From JACCTH01 sp963761985 (GTDB taxonomy: Bacteria > Actinomycetota > Acidimicrobiia > Spongiisociales > ZC4RG35): a DNA stretch of 64,000 nucleotides. The notes beneath the pieces were generated by a model. The model did not search any database and was not told the DNA's origin. It saw only the letters and a program-made list of their open reading frames with translations. The translations under genes were made by a program, and so were the position numbers. The DNA is taken from the NCBI GenBank assembly GCA_963761985.1, contig CAVXIT010000005.1, forward strand, positions 62,001 to 126,000, given 5' to 3'. Positions 46,481-55,136 of the stretch are shown here, piece after piece; positions within the stretch are counted from its first letter, which is position 1, and every line of letters begins with the position of its first letter.

Positions 46481-46503
46481 AGCAGCAGGCTGTGTCTGCT
46501 GCT
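46481..46503 (+). terminator. Leader hairpin with T-rich tail upstream of infC
   Basis: AGCAGCAG (46481-46488) pairs perfectly with CTGCTGCT (46496-46503) around GCTGTGT and is followed by TGTTTGTTGT. It ends 40 nt before the infC start. It resembles an intrinsic terminator or attenuator for the infC-rpmI-rplT operon; in other bacteria this leader is controlled by L20 or attenuation. Confidence 0.55.
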
Positions 46504-46543
46504 TGTTTGTTGTCTAGGAAGAACTGAAACAGGAGGTCGGAAC

Positions 46544-47131
46544 ATCGCCGAATTGCGAATAAACGGAAACATCAGAGCCACGGAGGTGCGACTAGTCGCC
46601 CCTGATGGCTCGCAGATCGGAGTCAAGAAACTGGCCGAAGCCATGTGGTTGGCCGACCAACTTGGGCTCGATTTGGTGGAGGTAGCGCCAGAAGCCAAAC
46701 CTCCCGTGTGCCGTTTGATGGATTACGGGAAGTTCAAGTACGAACAGTCAGTCCGGGATCGTGAAGCTCGCAAGAACCAGAAGCGCACCGTGGTCAAAGA
46801 ACTTCGGATGGCGCCGCGAATCGAGACTCACGATTTCGATATCACCCTTCGCCGAGCCCTCGAGTTTCTCGGCGACGGGGACAAGGTCAAGGTCACCGTC
46901 CGCTTTCGCGGTCGAGAGCAGGAAAGGCCTGAGTTCGGACGCAAACTTCTGGATCGGATCGCAGCTGGCGTCGGGACCCAAGCCACGATCGAACAGGCGC
47001 CTGCCCAGGAGGGAAGGCTCATGACGATGGTCCTGGCTCCAACTCGCCGACCAAAACCAAAAGAAATCGACCCGACGGAGCTGAAGGAAGTAGCCGAGGA
47101 CGCTCAAGTAGCGCCTGTCACCGAGGAATAA
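46544..47131 (+). CDS. infC: Translation initiation factor IF-3, AUC start
   Basis: 195 residues. The conserved start is IAELRINGNIRATEVRLVAPDGSQIG; its first codon is ATC 46544, preceded by a strong SD AGGAGG with a 7-nt gap. The ATG/GTG starts further up (e.g. 46472) lie in the leader hairpin and encode nothing IF3-like. Rare AUU/AUC starts are a known feature of infC and let IF3 repress its own translation. N- and C-domains (CRLMDYGKFKYEQ; APRIETHDFDITLRRALEFL) are intact. Confidence 0.92.
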   Translation: MAELRINGNIRATEVRLVAPDGSQIGVKKLAEAMWLADQLGLDLVEVAPEAKPPVCRLMDYGKFKYEQSVRDREARKNQKRTVVKELRMAPRIETHDFDITLRRALEFLGDGDKVKVTVRFRGREQERPEFGRKLLDRIAAGVGTQATIEQAPAQEGRLMTMVLAPTRRPKPKEIDPTELKEVAEDAQVAPVTEE

Positions 47132-47136
47132 AGACC

Positions 47137-47331
47137 GTGCCAAAGATGAAAACCCATCGCGGAGCAAAGAAGAGAATCAAGATCACCGGGACCGGGAAGC
47201 TCTTGCGCCGCCAATCAGGTAAGAACCACTACAAGCTCGCCAAGGGCAACGACGTGTTCCGGCGTCGCTCGGGTGAAGTCGAGCTCGCCCCCGGCGACGC
47301 CAAAGTCGCCAAGAAGCTTTTGGGGATGTGA
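47137..47331 (+). CDS. rpmI: 50S ribosomal protein L35
   Basis: 64-residue basic protein from GTG 47137 with the L35 signature PKMKTHRGAKKRIKITGTGK. Lies 5 nt after infC and 5 nt before rplT, the conserved order. Confidence 0.95.
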   Translation: MPKMKTHRGAKKRIKITGTGKLLRRQSGKNHYKLAKGNDVFRRRSGEVELAPGDAKVAKKLLGM

Positions 47332-47336
47332 TCTAG

Positions 47337-47687
47337 ATGTCACGAGTCAAGAGAGCCGTCCACGCCAAAAAGGCGCATAAGAAGGTCCTCGATCGGGCGA
47401 AGGGCTACAAGGGCTCGAAGAGCAGACGGTTCCGCACCGCAAATGAGCAGGTCATGCACGCGATGCAGGACGCCTACAAGGACCGGCGAGACCGCAAGGG
47501 CCAGTTTCGCCGCCTATGGATTGCGCGCATCAACGCCGCGGCGCGCGAGCACGGCATGTCCTACAGCACCTTCATCGCCGGCCTCAAGGCGAAAGAAGTC
47601 GAGCTCGATCGCAAGATGCTGGCGGAAATGGCTGTCAACGACCCGAATTCCTTCGCCGCATTGGTAGAGCTCGCCAAATCGAACTGA
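47337..47687 (+). CDS. rplT: 50S ribosomal protein L20
   Basis: 116 residues. L20 signature: RVKRAVHAKKAHKKVLDRAK, then FRRLWIARINAAAREHGMSY. L20 is an assembly protein and in some bacteria an autoregulator of this operon. Its stop TGA overlaps the CTG start proposed for the methyltransferase. Confidence 0.96.
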   Translation: MSRVKRAVHAKKAHKKVLDRAKGYKGSKSRRFRTANEQVMHAMQDAYKDRRDRKGQFRRLWIARINAAAREHGMSYSTFIAGLKAKEVELDRKMLAEMAVNDPNSFAALVELAKSN

Positions 47688-48457
47688 CCGACGACTCAGC
47701 CCCCGCTGCGGGTCTGTCTCCTCGCAACCAGCGGGTTCTCGCCGCCGCCCGGCTCCATCGCACTGAAGAACGTCGCGCAACAGGTCTGACTCTTCTCGAA
47801 GGTCCGCATCTCTTCGCAGAAGCGGTCTCGAGCGGGGTGAGAGTTCGAGAGGTCTTTTCAGACGACTATTCCGAAGGCACGCTCGTTTCTCAGGCGGCAC
47901 TCGAACGGCTCTCCTCCACCCGGACCCCGCAAAGCCCGGTTGCCGTTGTCGAAATCCCCGCGCGCCCGCTCAGCCCGGGTCGGAGCGTGTTGGTCGCCTG
48001 GGATATTTCGGATCCGGGCAACCTCGGAACGATGATCCGCACCGCCGCCGCTTTCGGTCTCGATGTGATGACGACCGAGGGTTCGGCTGATCTGTGGTCG
48101 CCAAAGGTTCTCCGGGCAGCGGCCGGCGCCCACTTCCACACCGGGCTCGGTCGGTTCGATTTGTTTGGGCAGCTGGACGGATTCATCAAGGTGGCCACAG
48201 CCATGACCGGCGGGGCCGAGCCGTCCTCACTGTCCGATGGCACTCTGGCGGATGGCACCCTCGCCGTATTGATCGGCTCCGAAGCCCACGGGCTTCCCGC
48301 CAGTGCTCGGGAGACAGCGGACCATCTGGTGACAATCCCGATGCCGGGACGGGTGGAGAGCCTCAACGCCGCAGTTGCCGCGGCGATCCTTTGCTACGAA
48401 GTGTCGAAACGCGGCACTTCTGGTGGGCTGGAGTCACCCGGAGCGAGATCGAGCTGA
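47684..48457 (+). CDS. TrmH/SpoU-family RNA 2'-O-ribose methyltransferase, CTG start
   Basis: 257 residues. The protein begins LTDDSAPAAGLSPRNQRVLAA at CTG 47684, in CTGA with the rplT stop; no ATG/GTG/TTG gives a sensible N-terminus (the frame upstream is a shadow of rplT). SPOUT motifs: DPGNLGTMIRTAAAFG, LIGSEAHGLP and PMPGRVESLNAAVAAAI, forming the SAM-binding knot. Probably modifies 23S rRNA or tRNA. The 3' end overlaps the convergent GNAT gene by 64 bp. Confidence 0.9.
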   Translation: MTDDSAPAAGLSPRNQRVLAAARLHRTEERRATGLTLLEGPHLFAEAVSSGVRVREVFSDDYSEGTLVSQAALERLSSTRTPQSPVAVVEIPARPLSPGRSVLVAWDISDPGNLGTMIRTAAAFGLDVMTTEGSADLWSPKVLRAAAGAHFHTGLGRFDLFGQLDGFIKVATAMTGGAEPSSLSDGTLADGTLAVLIGSEAHGLPASARETADHLVTIPMPGRVESLNAAVAAAILCYEVSKRGTSGGLESPGARSS

Positions 48458-48921
48458 TACCAGCGCACGTCGTGCCAGGAACCGAACTTCCACCCGATCC
48501 TCCGATAGACACCGACCAGTTCGAACCCGATCGCCTCATGAAATCCGTTAGAGGCTTCGTTTGGCTGGGTCACACCAGCACAAAGCATCCGGAGCCCGCT
48601 CTCCTTTGCCACTTCGATCAGCTTGGCATAGAGCAGCCGGCCCACACCTGAGCGGTGCTCAACCTCCCGGACGTACACCGCAGCGTCCGCTGCCCATTGG
48701 TATGCCGCCCTCTCGCGGTGCTTGGCGAGGTAGGCGTATCCCGCGACCTCGCCTGCATTCTCGGCCACGAACCATCCGAGAGATGCTGCCATTCGACGCT
48801 CGAATTCTTCGCTGCTGGGGGGCTCATACTCAAAGCTGATGATCGAGTGGCGTACGTACGGCTCGTAGACCGCAGCGCACGCCTCGGCGTCACCAGGTCG
48901 ATCTGCTCGGCGGATTCTCAT
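48394..48921 (-). CDS. GNAT-family N-acetyltransferase
   Basis: 175 residues from ATG 48921 (MRIRRADRPGDAEACAAVY). Acetyl-CoA-binding segment AAVYVREVEHRSGVGRLLYAKLIE carries the Q/RxxGxG/A-type loop RSGVGR; the C-terminal GFHEAIGFELVGVYRRIGWK resembles phosphinothricin or MddA-type acetyltransferases. Substrate unknown. Start further up at 49131 was rejected since the family begins at MRIRRAD. It is divergent from pheS with 151 bp between starts, in which I see no strong promoter. Confidence 0.85.
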   Translation of the reverse strand: MRIRRADRPGDAEACAAVYEPYVRHSIISFEYEPPSSEEFERRMAASLGWFVAENAGEVAGYAYLAKHRERAAYQWAADAAVYVREVEHRSGVGRLLYAKLIEVAKESGLRMLCAGVTQPNEASNGFHEAIGFELVGVYRRIGWKFGSWHDVRWYQLDLAPGDSSPPEVPRFDTS

Positions 48922-49072
48922 GCAAATGATTGTCCCAGGCTTATTGACGACCGACATGTATGGCGAGTTACCAGCCTCAAGTTCCGGCACCTCCCTTGAA
49001 CGGACCAACGATTGCTGCCAGCCGGGTCGACCTAAACGTCGCTCCCTCCCACCATTAACCTTCCCAGCCCCC

Positions 49073-50110
49073 ATGGACCTTTCTGAGATCGTTGCCGACG
49101 CGCTTGCCCGGATAGAAGCGGCGTCGACCACGAGCGAGCTTGATCAGCTCGATAACTCGGTGGTGGGGCGAAACAGTCCCCTCGGTGCGTTTCGGCGCCA
49201 ACTTGGACAGCTTCCGGAGGCCGAAAGACCCGATGCGGGCGCCCGGATCAACAACGCGGCTGAAAGAGTCAACGCTGCCCTGACCGCTCGACGAGCCGAA
49301 CTTGCGCGCTCAGAAGCAGATCGACTTCTGGCATCCGACGCCGTCGATGTCACCGCGGAGCTCTGGAGCCTCCGCACCGGGAACGAGCATCTTCTCCAAC
49401 AGACCGTGGACGAGGTATGCGACATCTTCGTCGGACTTGGCTATCGAATCGCCGAGGGTCCCGAGGCGGAGCTCGCCTGGTACAACTTCGACGCGCTCAA
49501 CACCCCGCCGCATCATCCGGCGCGGGCCGAATCGGACACGATCTATGTCGAATTCGGGGACCCAGCCGACGAAGTCCTGCTGCGGACTCAAACCTCACCC
49601 ATGCAGGTCCGTTACATGGAGAAACACGAGCCTCCGGTCTACGTGATCGTCCCGGGTAAGACCTTTCGCTCCGACGCCATCGACGCCACCCACCTGCCGG
49701 TGTTCCATCAGATCGAGGGATTGGCCGTCGATGAAGGGATCAAGTTCTCTGACCTCAAAGGCACGCTTGCTCATTTCGCCCGCGAGTTCTTTGGTCCCAA
49801 GCAGCAGATCAGGCTGCGACCGCACTTCTTTCCTTTCACCGAGCCATCGGCGGAGCTCGACGTATCGTGTTTCGTTTGCGACGGAGCGGGCACGGGCTGT
49901 CGTCTGTGTGGTGAGACAGGCTGGCTCGAGATGGCCGGGTGTGGCATGGTCGATCCCAACGTCCTCGAAGCATCGGGCTACGACCCCCAGCAGCTCACTG
50001 GGTTCGCTTTTGGCATGGGAACGGAGCGCCTGGCAATGGTTCGTCACGGAATCTCGAACATCCGCGTCTTCATCGAGAACGACCTGCGGGTGCTGAGGCA
50101 ATTCCGATGA
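49073..50110 (+). CDS. pheS: Phenylalanyl-tRNA synthetase alpha subunit
   Basis: 345 residues from ATG 49073 (MDLSEIVADALARIEAAST). An N-terminal coiled coil binds tRNA; the class II catalytic part has TSPMQVRYMEKHEPP, GKTFRSDAIDATHLPVFHQ and the motif 3 region FAFGMGTERLAMVRHG. A Cys cluster (CFVCDGAGTGCRLCG) is also present. Starts at 48920 would add leader sequence unlike PheS. Overlaps pheT in ATGA. Confidence 0.95.
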   Translation: MDLSEIVADALARIEAASTTSELDQLDNSVVGRNSPLGAFRRQLGQLPEAERPDAGARINNAAERVNAALTARRAELARSEADRLLASDAVDVTAELWSLRTGNEHLLQQTVDEVCDIFVGLGYRIAEGPEAELAWYNFDALNTPPHHPARAESDTIYVEFGDPADEVLLRTQTSPMQVRYMEKHEPPVYVIVPGKTFRSDAIDATHLPVFHQIEGLAVDEGIKFSDLKGTLAHFAREFFGPKQQIRLRPHFFPFTEPSAELDVSCFVCDGAGTGCRLCGETGWLEMAGCGMVDPNVLEASGYDPQQLTGFAFGMGTERLAMVRHGISNIRVFIENDLRVLRQFR

Positions 50111-52485
50111 AGGTTTCCTTGCGGTGGCTTGCCGACTTCATCGACCTTCCCGACCCCGATCCCAGGGTGGTCGAGCATGCTCTCACCTGGCTGGGGCTGA
50201 AGGTCGAGTCGATCGAAGAGCGGGTGCCGGAATGGTCTGGCGTCAACGTTGCCCGGGTGAACGAGATTCGAGTTCATCCCAACGCCGACAAAGTTCGGCT
50301 TTGCACAGTGACGACCGGCGATAGTCCCATCGAGGTCGTCTGCGGTGCCTGGAACTTCGAGGAAGGGGCGATGGTCGCTTTCGCTTCTCCAGGCGCAACC
50401 CTCGCCGGAGGTATGACCATTGGCTCGCGGGAGATCAGAGGCGTGCAATCGAACGGAATGATCTGTTCAGAGCGCGAGCTTGGTCTCGGCGATGAACATG
50501 CAGGAATCCTGGTGCTTGATCCGGCCACGCCTCTCGGCGTCCCATTCGAAGAGGTGGTCGAACTACCAGATACCGTTTTCGATCTCGAGATCACGTCGAA
50601 TCGTCCGGACCTGATGTCGATGGTGGGCGTCGCTCGCGAACTTGCCGCCTATTACCAGATCCCCTACCGCACCCCGCCAACCGACGTCAAGAGCAGCGAC
50701 CTCACCCTCAAAACCAGTGTGCGCATCGAGGACCCCGCGGGCTGTTATCGATTCGTCGCCCGGGAACTCCGTGGAGTCTCGGTCGGACCGTCGCCGCTTT
50801 GGGTCCGAACCCGCCTGCGGGCCGCGGGCGTCCGTCCAATTTCCAACATCGTCGATGTAACCAACTATGTGATGATCGAACTCGGTCAACCGCTTCATGC
50901 CTTCGACGCCGATCGCCTCGTCGACGACTCGATTGTCGTCCGCCGGGCCCGCCCCGGGGAAACCCTCGTCACTCTCGACGGAGTTGAACGCGAGCTGATC
51001 GACGAGGATCTGGTGGTCGCCGATAGCGAGAAGGCGAGTGGGTTAGCCGGGACGATGGGTGGGCTTGATTCTGAAGTCTCGGAAAGCACTGTCAACGTGA
51101 TCATCGAAGCGGCGAGTTGGGACCCGCCCACTGTGGGCCGAATGAGCCGGCGCCTCGGGCTTCGGAGCGAAGCGTCATCGCGCTTCGAACGAGGAGTCGA
51201 TCCCAACCTTCCGCCGGTTGCTGCTGCCCGAGCCAATCAACTAATGATGGACTTGGCTGGAGGGGAGTCGCCTCATGCGTACATCGACGTCGTCACCCGG
51301 CCTTTTGCTCCCCGGACTGTGTCACTTCCCCTCGTGGATGTCTACCGGCTCCTCGGCGAGGTAGTGCCGCCGGAGGAAATCTCTCCATTGCTATCCCGAC
51401 TCGAGCTCTCCAACGAAGGAACCGACCCGCTCACCGTCACAGTGCCGACTTTCCGTCGTGACCTCGAGCGCCCAGCCGATCTGGTCGAGGAAGTCGCGCG
51501 ACTGTTCGGTTACGACAAGTTCGGCGAGACGCTCCCGACAGGACCGGCCGGCGGCTACACCCCTGAGCAAAAGCGGCACCGGGTGTTGCGCAAAGCTCTC
51601 ACCGCGGCCGGCCTCTTCCAGGCGATCAATCTGTCCTTTGCCGCCCCGGAAGATCTCGATGCCTTTGTGGCATCGACCGCAAATCTTTCTGCGATCCGGG
51701 TTGCCAATCCTCTGAACGACGAAATGGCGGTGCTCCGGACGTCGCTCTTGCCAGGGCTGCTGCGCTCGCTCCGCTACAACCTGACCCGCGGCAACTCCTC
51801 GCTCGGGCTGTTCGAGTTGGGCCAGGTCTTCTTCGATCAACCCTCGCCGGACGACCCGCGGATTCCTTTCCAGCCGATGCGGCTGGGACTGGTGATGATC
51901 GGACAGATCGGTCCGGTCGGCCTCGATGGCAACGGCCGGCCGATCGATGTCTACAGCGCCGGCGCCGTCTGGCGGTCAATCGCGGCGGCACTCGATCTTG
52001 GGGAATGGGAGCTAGCAGCGAGCCAGCCGGCTGGCTTTCACCCCGGTCGCACGATGGCAGTGACGATGGCGGGCAAATCGATCGGACACATTGGGGAGCT
52101 GCACCCGGAGATCGCCGGGCGATATCAGCTCGAAGGAAGGGTTGCAGCAGCAGAACTCGACCTGCAGTCGTTGCTCGCCGCCCCGACGCGGTGGACGCTT
52201 GTCGAGCCGAGCATCTATCCCGCCGTCGACTTTGATCTTGCCTTCGACGTCCCCCTTGAAGTGACCGCGAAGCAACTCCAGACCGTGACTGAATCGGCTT
52301 CAGACCTGGTGGAAAGTGTCGTACTTTTCGATGAGTATCTCGGCCTTGCCGATGGGCGCAAATCCCTCGCGTTCCATTACCGGCTGCGCGCACCCGATCG
52401 GACGCTTATCTCCGATGAGATCACCAAAGTTCGCCAGGCGATGATCGAGGGGGCGTTGCAGCTCGGAGCAAAGCTCAGGAAATGA
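50107..52485 (+). CDS. pheT: Phenylalanyl-tRNA synthetase beta subunit
   Basis: 792 residues, full length. Domains in order: tRNA-binding OB fold (VARVNEIRVHPNADKVRLCTV), B3/B4 editing domain, B5 (VPTFRRDLERPADLVEEVARL), catalytic-like core (NPLNDEMAVLRTSLLPGLL), and C-terminal anticodon-binding FDX domain (YPAVDFDLAFDV, FHYRLRAPDRTLISDE). Works as alpha2beta2 with PheS. The stop overlaps argF by 4 nt. Confidence 0.95.
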   Translation: MKVSLRWLADFIDLPDPDPRVVEHALTWLGLKVESIEERVPEWSGVNVARVNEIRVHPNADKVRLCTVTTGDSPIEVVCGAWNFEEGAMVAFASPGATLAGGMTIGSREIRGVQSNGMICSERELGLGDEHAGILVLDPATPLGVPFEEVVELPDTVFDLEITSNRPDLMSMVGVARELAAYYQIPYRTPPTDVKSSDLTLKTSVRIEDPAGCYRFVARELRGVSVGPSPLWVRTRLRAAGVRPISNIVDVTNYVMIELGQPLHAFDADRLVDDSIVVRRARPGETLVTLDGVERELIDEDLVVADSEKASGLAGTMGGLDSEVSESTVNVIIEAASWDPPTVGRMSRRLGLRSEASSRFERGVDPNLPPVAAARANQLMMDLAGGESPHAYIDVVTRPFAPRTVSLPLVDVYRLLGEVVPPEEISPLLSRLELSNEGTDPLTVTVPTFRRDLERPADLVEEVARLFGYDKFGETLPTGPAGGYTPEQKRHRVLRKALTAAGLFQAINLSFAAPEDLDAFVASTANLSAIRVANPLNDEMAVLRTSLLPGLLRSLRYNLTRGNSSLGLFELGQVFFDQPSPDDPRIPFQPMRLGLVMIGQIGPVGLDGNGRPIDVYSAGAVWRSIAAALDLGEWELAASQPAGFHPGRTMAVTMAGKSIGHIGELHPEIAGRYQLEGRVAAAELDLQSLLAAPTRWTLVEPSIYPAVDFDLAFDVPLEVTAKQLQTVTESASDLVESVVLFDEYLGLADGRKSLAFHYRLRAPDRTLISDEITKVRQAMIEGALQLGAKLRK

Positions 52486-53378
52486 AGCAGCTTCTTCGGA
52501 TCGGCGACCTGAAATCTGATGAACTCAACGACGTCGTCGATCTCGCCTCGCTCGTCCGCTCCGACCCGGCTGCGTACGCCGGTGCTCTGACCGGACGCTC
52601 GATCGGGCTTTTCTTCATGAAGCAGTCGGTTCGAACCTGGGTCTCGACGGAGGTCGCGGCGATCCAGCTCGGCATCCACCCGGTGGTGATCCGAAACGAA
52701 CAAGCCGGCATGGGCACCCGGGAGAGCCCCGAAGATGTCGGGCGAGTCCTCGAGCGTTACCTGGACCTCCTCGGGATGAGAGTATTCGCCCATTCCGACC
52801 TGGAACGAGTGGCCGGGGCTGTCGATGTGCCCGTGATCAACCTTCTCTCCGACGAAGAGCACCCGTGTCAAGCGATCGCTGATCTACAAACGATTGCGGA
52901 TCACTTCGGGCGATTGGAGGGAATCGTTGTCGCATACATCGGCGATGGAAACAACACCGCGGCCTCCTTGATCAATGCGGTCACACGGAGTGGGGGCCGG
53001 GTGCGGATTGCCTCGCCGCTCGGTTACGAGCCGAGCGAACAAACGTTGAAGGGTGCCCGTGAATTCGGGGAGGTGTTCGTGACTTCGGATCCGTCCGAAG
53101 CCGTGGCCGGTGCTGACGTTGTATACACGGATGTATGGACATCGATGGGTCAAGAGGGCGAGGCAGCCGACCGCAGGCGAACCTTCGCGCCCTACCAAGT
53201 CAACGTTGAACTCTTCGAACGAGCGAATGCGACGAGCATCTTTCTTCATTGTCTGCCCGCACATCGAGGTGAGGAGGTCACCGACGAGGTCATGGACCAC
53301 CCTCGCTCGCTTATCTTCGAACAGGCGGAGAACCGACTGCACAGCTTCAAAGCGATCCTGCTGACCGCGTTGGGTTAA
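52482..53378 (+). CDS. argF: Ornithine carbamoyltransferase (variant carbamoyl-phosphate motif)
   Basis: 298 residues. OTC signatures are DEEHPCQAIADLQTI, DVWTSMGQEGE and FLHCLPAHRGEEV. The carbamoyl-phosphate motif normally STRTR reads S49-V-R-T-W53, keeping Ser, Arg and Thr but replacing the second and fifth positions. HCLP with the usual Cys supports an ornithine rather than aspartate acceptor. It is separate from any arg operon and follows pheT by ATGA. Its stop overlaps the convergent gene's stop in TTAA. Confidence 0.85.
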   Translation: MKQLLRIGDLKSDELNDVVDLASLVRSDPAAYAGALTGRSIGLFFMKQSVRTWVSTEVAAIQLGIHPVVIRNEQAGMGTRESPEDVGRVLERYLDLLGMRVFAHSDLERVAGAVDVPVINLLSDEEHPCQAIADLQTIADHFGRLEGIVVAYIGDGNNTAASLINAVTRSGGRVRIASPLGYEPSEQTLKGAREFGEVFVTSDPSEAVAGADVVYTDVWTSMGQEGEAADRRRTFAPYQVNVELFERANATSIFLHCLPAHRGEEVTDEVMDHPRSLIFEQAENRLHSFKAILLTALG

Positions 53379-54554
53379 GACCTGGACCTGATCCAGACGC
53401 CGACCGCGTCCGGTGCAACCGTGCGAGCAACCACTTTGTGCAGTGACGCCACCACGCCTTCGAGGTCGACGCGGCGGCCAAGAGCTTCCGCCAATCCTTC
53501 GACCTCGATCTCGGCATCGAATCGGGTGCGATTGAAACGCCGGTCCATGACCAGTTGAAGCCGCTTGGTGACGGGGCGGAAGAGGGCAGCAACGACCAAC
53601 GTCCCTGCCGCGGTGGCCAGTGGGGAATTTCCCCCCAAACCGATCAGTTGCGGAAGTCCGACAGCAACCGCGGCGTAGACAGAGGCCAGCAACCCAACGA
53701 CGAGAGCGTAACTAAGCGTGCGACTGATCAGTCGATCGATGTCGTACAACCGGTATTTCAGAATCGCAGCCGCGATCGTCACGAAGAGCAGAGCAACGAT
53801 GAGAGTCCCGGTTGCCACCTCTCGGGCCCCAAACTCTTCCGCTACGTCGCCCAAATACCAAAGCACTGCCCAGGTGACCAGCATGAGCAGCCCAACGTAG
53901 GTGATCCACTTGAGCTGAAGCCGCTCTTCCGCCTGGGCCTGGCGGAAGCGCACGATCACGCTGCTGGCCGCAGCCGCCAATCCGAAGATCATGACGATGC
54001 TGACGCGGTCGCCCGCCACCTCCAAGCGAGCATTGGCGTAGGGGTTGACGAGATCGGTCACTCCGAGAATGGGACGCGTCGCCTCGGCCAGGCTCCAACT
54101 CGCAGTGCCAACGAGCCCAGTCCACACGAAAGGGCGCCAGCGAGGGCTGGGAAGGCGGCCGACTGGAAAGAGGAGCAAGACCACGGTGGCGGGGATCGTG
54201 ACCATGGGCACGAAGGTCCACGCCCCGAGCCACCACCCGAAAACCCGCCAACTCTCCGAGCGCACAAGTAACACGGAGACAAACAGCGTGAGGGCCTGCC
54301 ACATCCCAAGAGCAAGAAGGATTCTTCCAATCGGGTTCGACGCCATTCTGATGGAAAGCACGGCTCCCAACCACGCCAGCAAGCCGGTTAGGAGCCCGTA
54401 ACCCGCCACGACAAGCGAGAAGTAGGGGTCGGCAGAGCCCACTCCTTCGATCACCACGGGAAGCGATGCATCCCTCAGCGCGATGAGCACGATCGACAGG
54501 ACGTAGGAGAGCGATCGTCACCACCGAGATTGCGCGGATCGCGGCGGCTGTCAT
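53375..54554 (-). CDS. Polytopic membrane protein with histidine-kinase-like N-terminal region, one frameshift
   Basis: 392 residues after correction. Begins MTAAAIRAISVVTIAL at ATG 54554; the frame moves +1 at the GG pair 54506-54507 (CC on the coding strand) and continues YVLSIVLIALRDASLP. About nine hydrophobic segments follow, then a cytosolic tail with KYRLYDIDRLISRTLSYALV and FRPVTKRLQLVMDRRFNRTRFD, features of the membrane halves of some actinobacterial sensor kinases. No H-box or ATPase domain follows, so it is not a kinase itself. Function unknown. Confidence 0.7.
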
Positions 54555-54566
54555 CGCTCTCAGCCT

Positions 54567-55136
54567 ATGCAATACAGTTACGGGACCGTTACTGCTCCAG
54601 CCTTTCTAGACCAGACGGCCGACCTCGCGGCCCCCATGCTGCTCGGGTGGCATCTCTCGAGCTCATCGGAGGCAAAGCCACCGAGATACAGCTGACCGAA
54701 GTCGAGGCATACAGGTCCGATGATCCGGCCAGTCACTCCTTTGGCGGGCCCCGAGGCCGAAACGTAGTGATGTTCGAACGTCCGGGCCTCCTCTATGTCT
54801 ACCGCAGCTATGGCATCCATTGGTGCGCCAACGTCGTTTGTGGTCCCGAGGGAGTGGGATCAGCAATCCTGCTCAGGGCGGGTAAGCCGCTGGTGGGGGA
54901 GCAGGACATGGCTCGCCGACGGGGGAGAAAGAACAACCTGACAAGCGGTCCCGGCAACCTCTGCCAGGCGCTGGGAATCGACGGTTCCCACAACGGGCTC
55001 GACCTTTTCGATCCTCGCTCAGCCATTCAATTGCGTCATGGCGAAAGCCCGCTCTCGATCCGCACCACTCCTCGAATTGGCATTACCAAAGCGCGTCGAG
55101 CAACCCTGGCGGTTCATAGCCGAGGAGGTTGGCTAG
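54567..55136 (+). CDS. 3-Methyladenine DNA glycosylase (MPG/AAG type), two frame breaks
   Basis: Base-excision glycosylase, about 189 residues. The N-terminus (TAPAFLDQTADLAAPMLLG) starts at ATG 54567; the frame drops one base at about 54651-54660 to enter ELIGGKATEIQLTEVEAY (catalytic Glu), and gains one at about 55092-55095 to end VEQPWRFIAEEVG at TAG 55134. Middle motifs DPASHSFGGPRGRN and YVYRSYGIHWCANVV are canonical. The two shifts have opposite sign and the total is a multiple of three. Gene decay or sequencing error are both possible. A truncated copy of its 3' half lies at 55964-56204. Confidence 0.8.
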
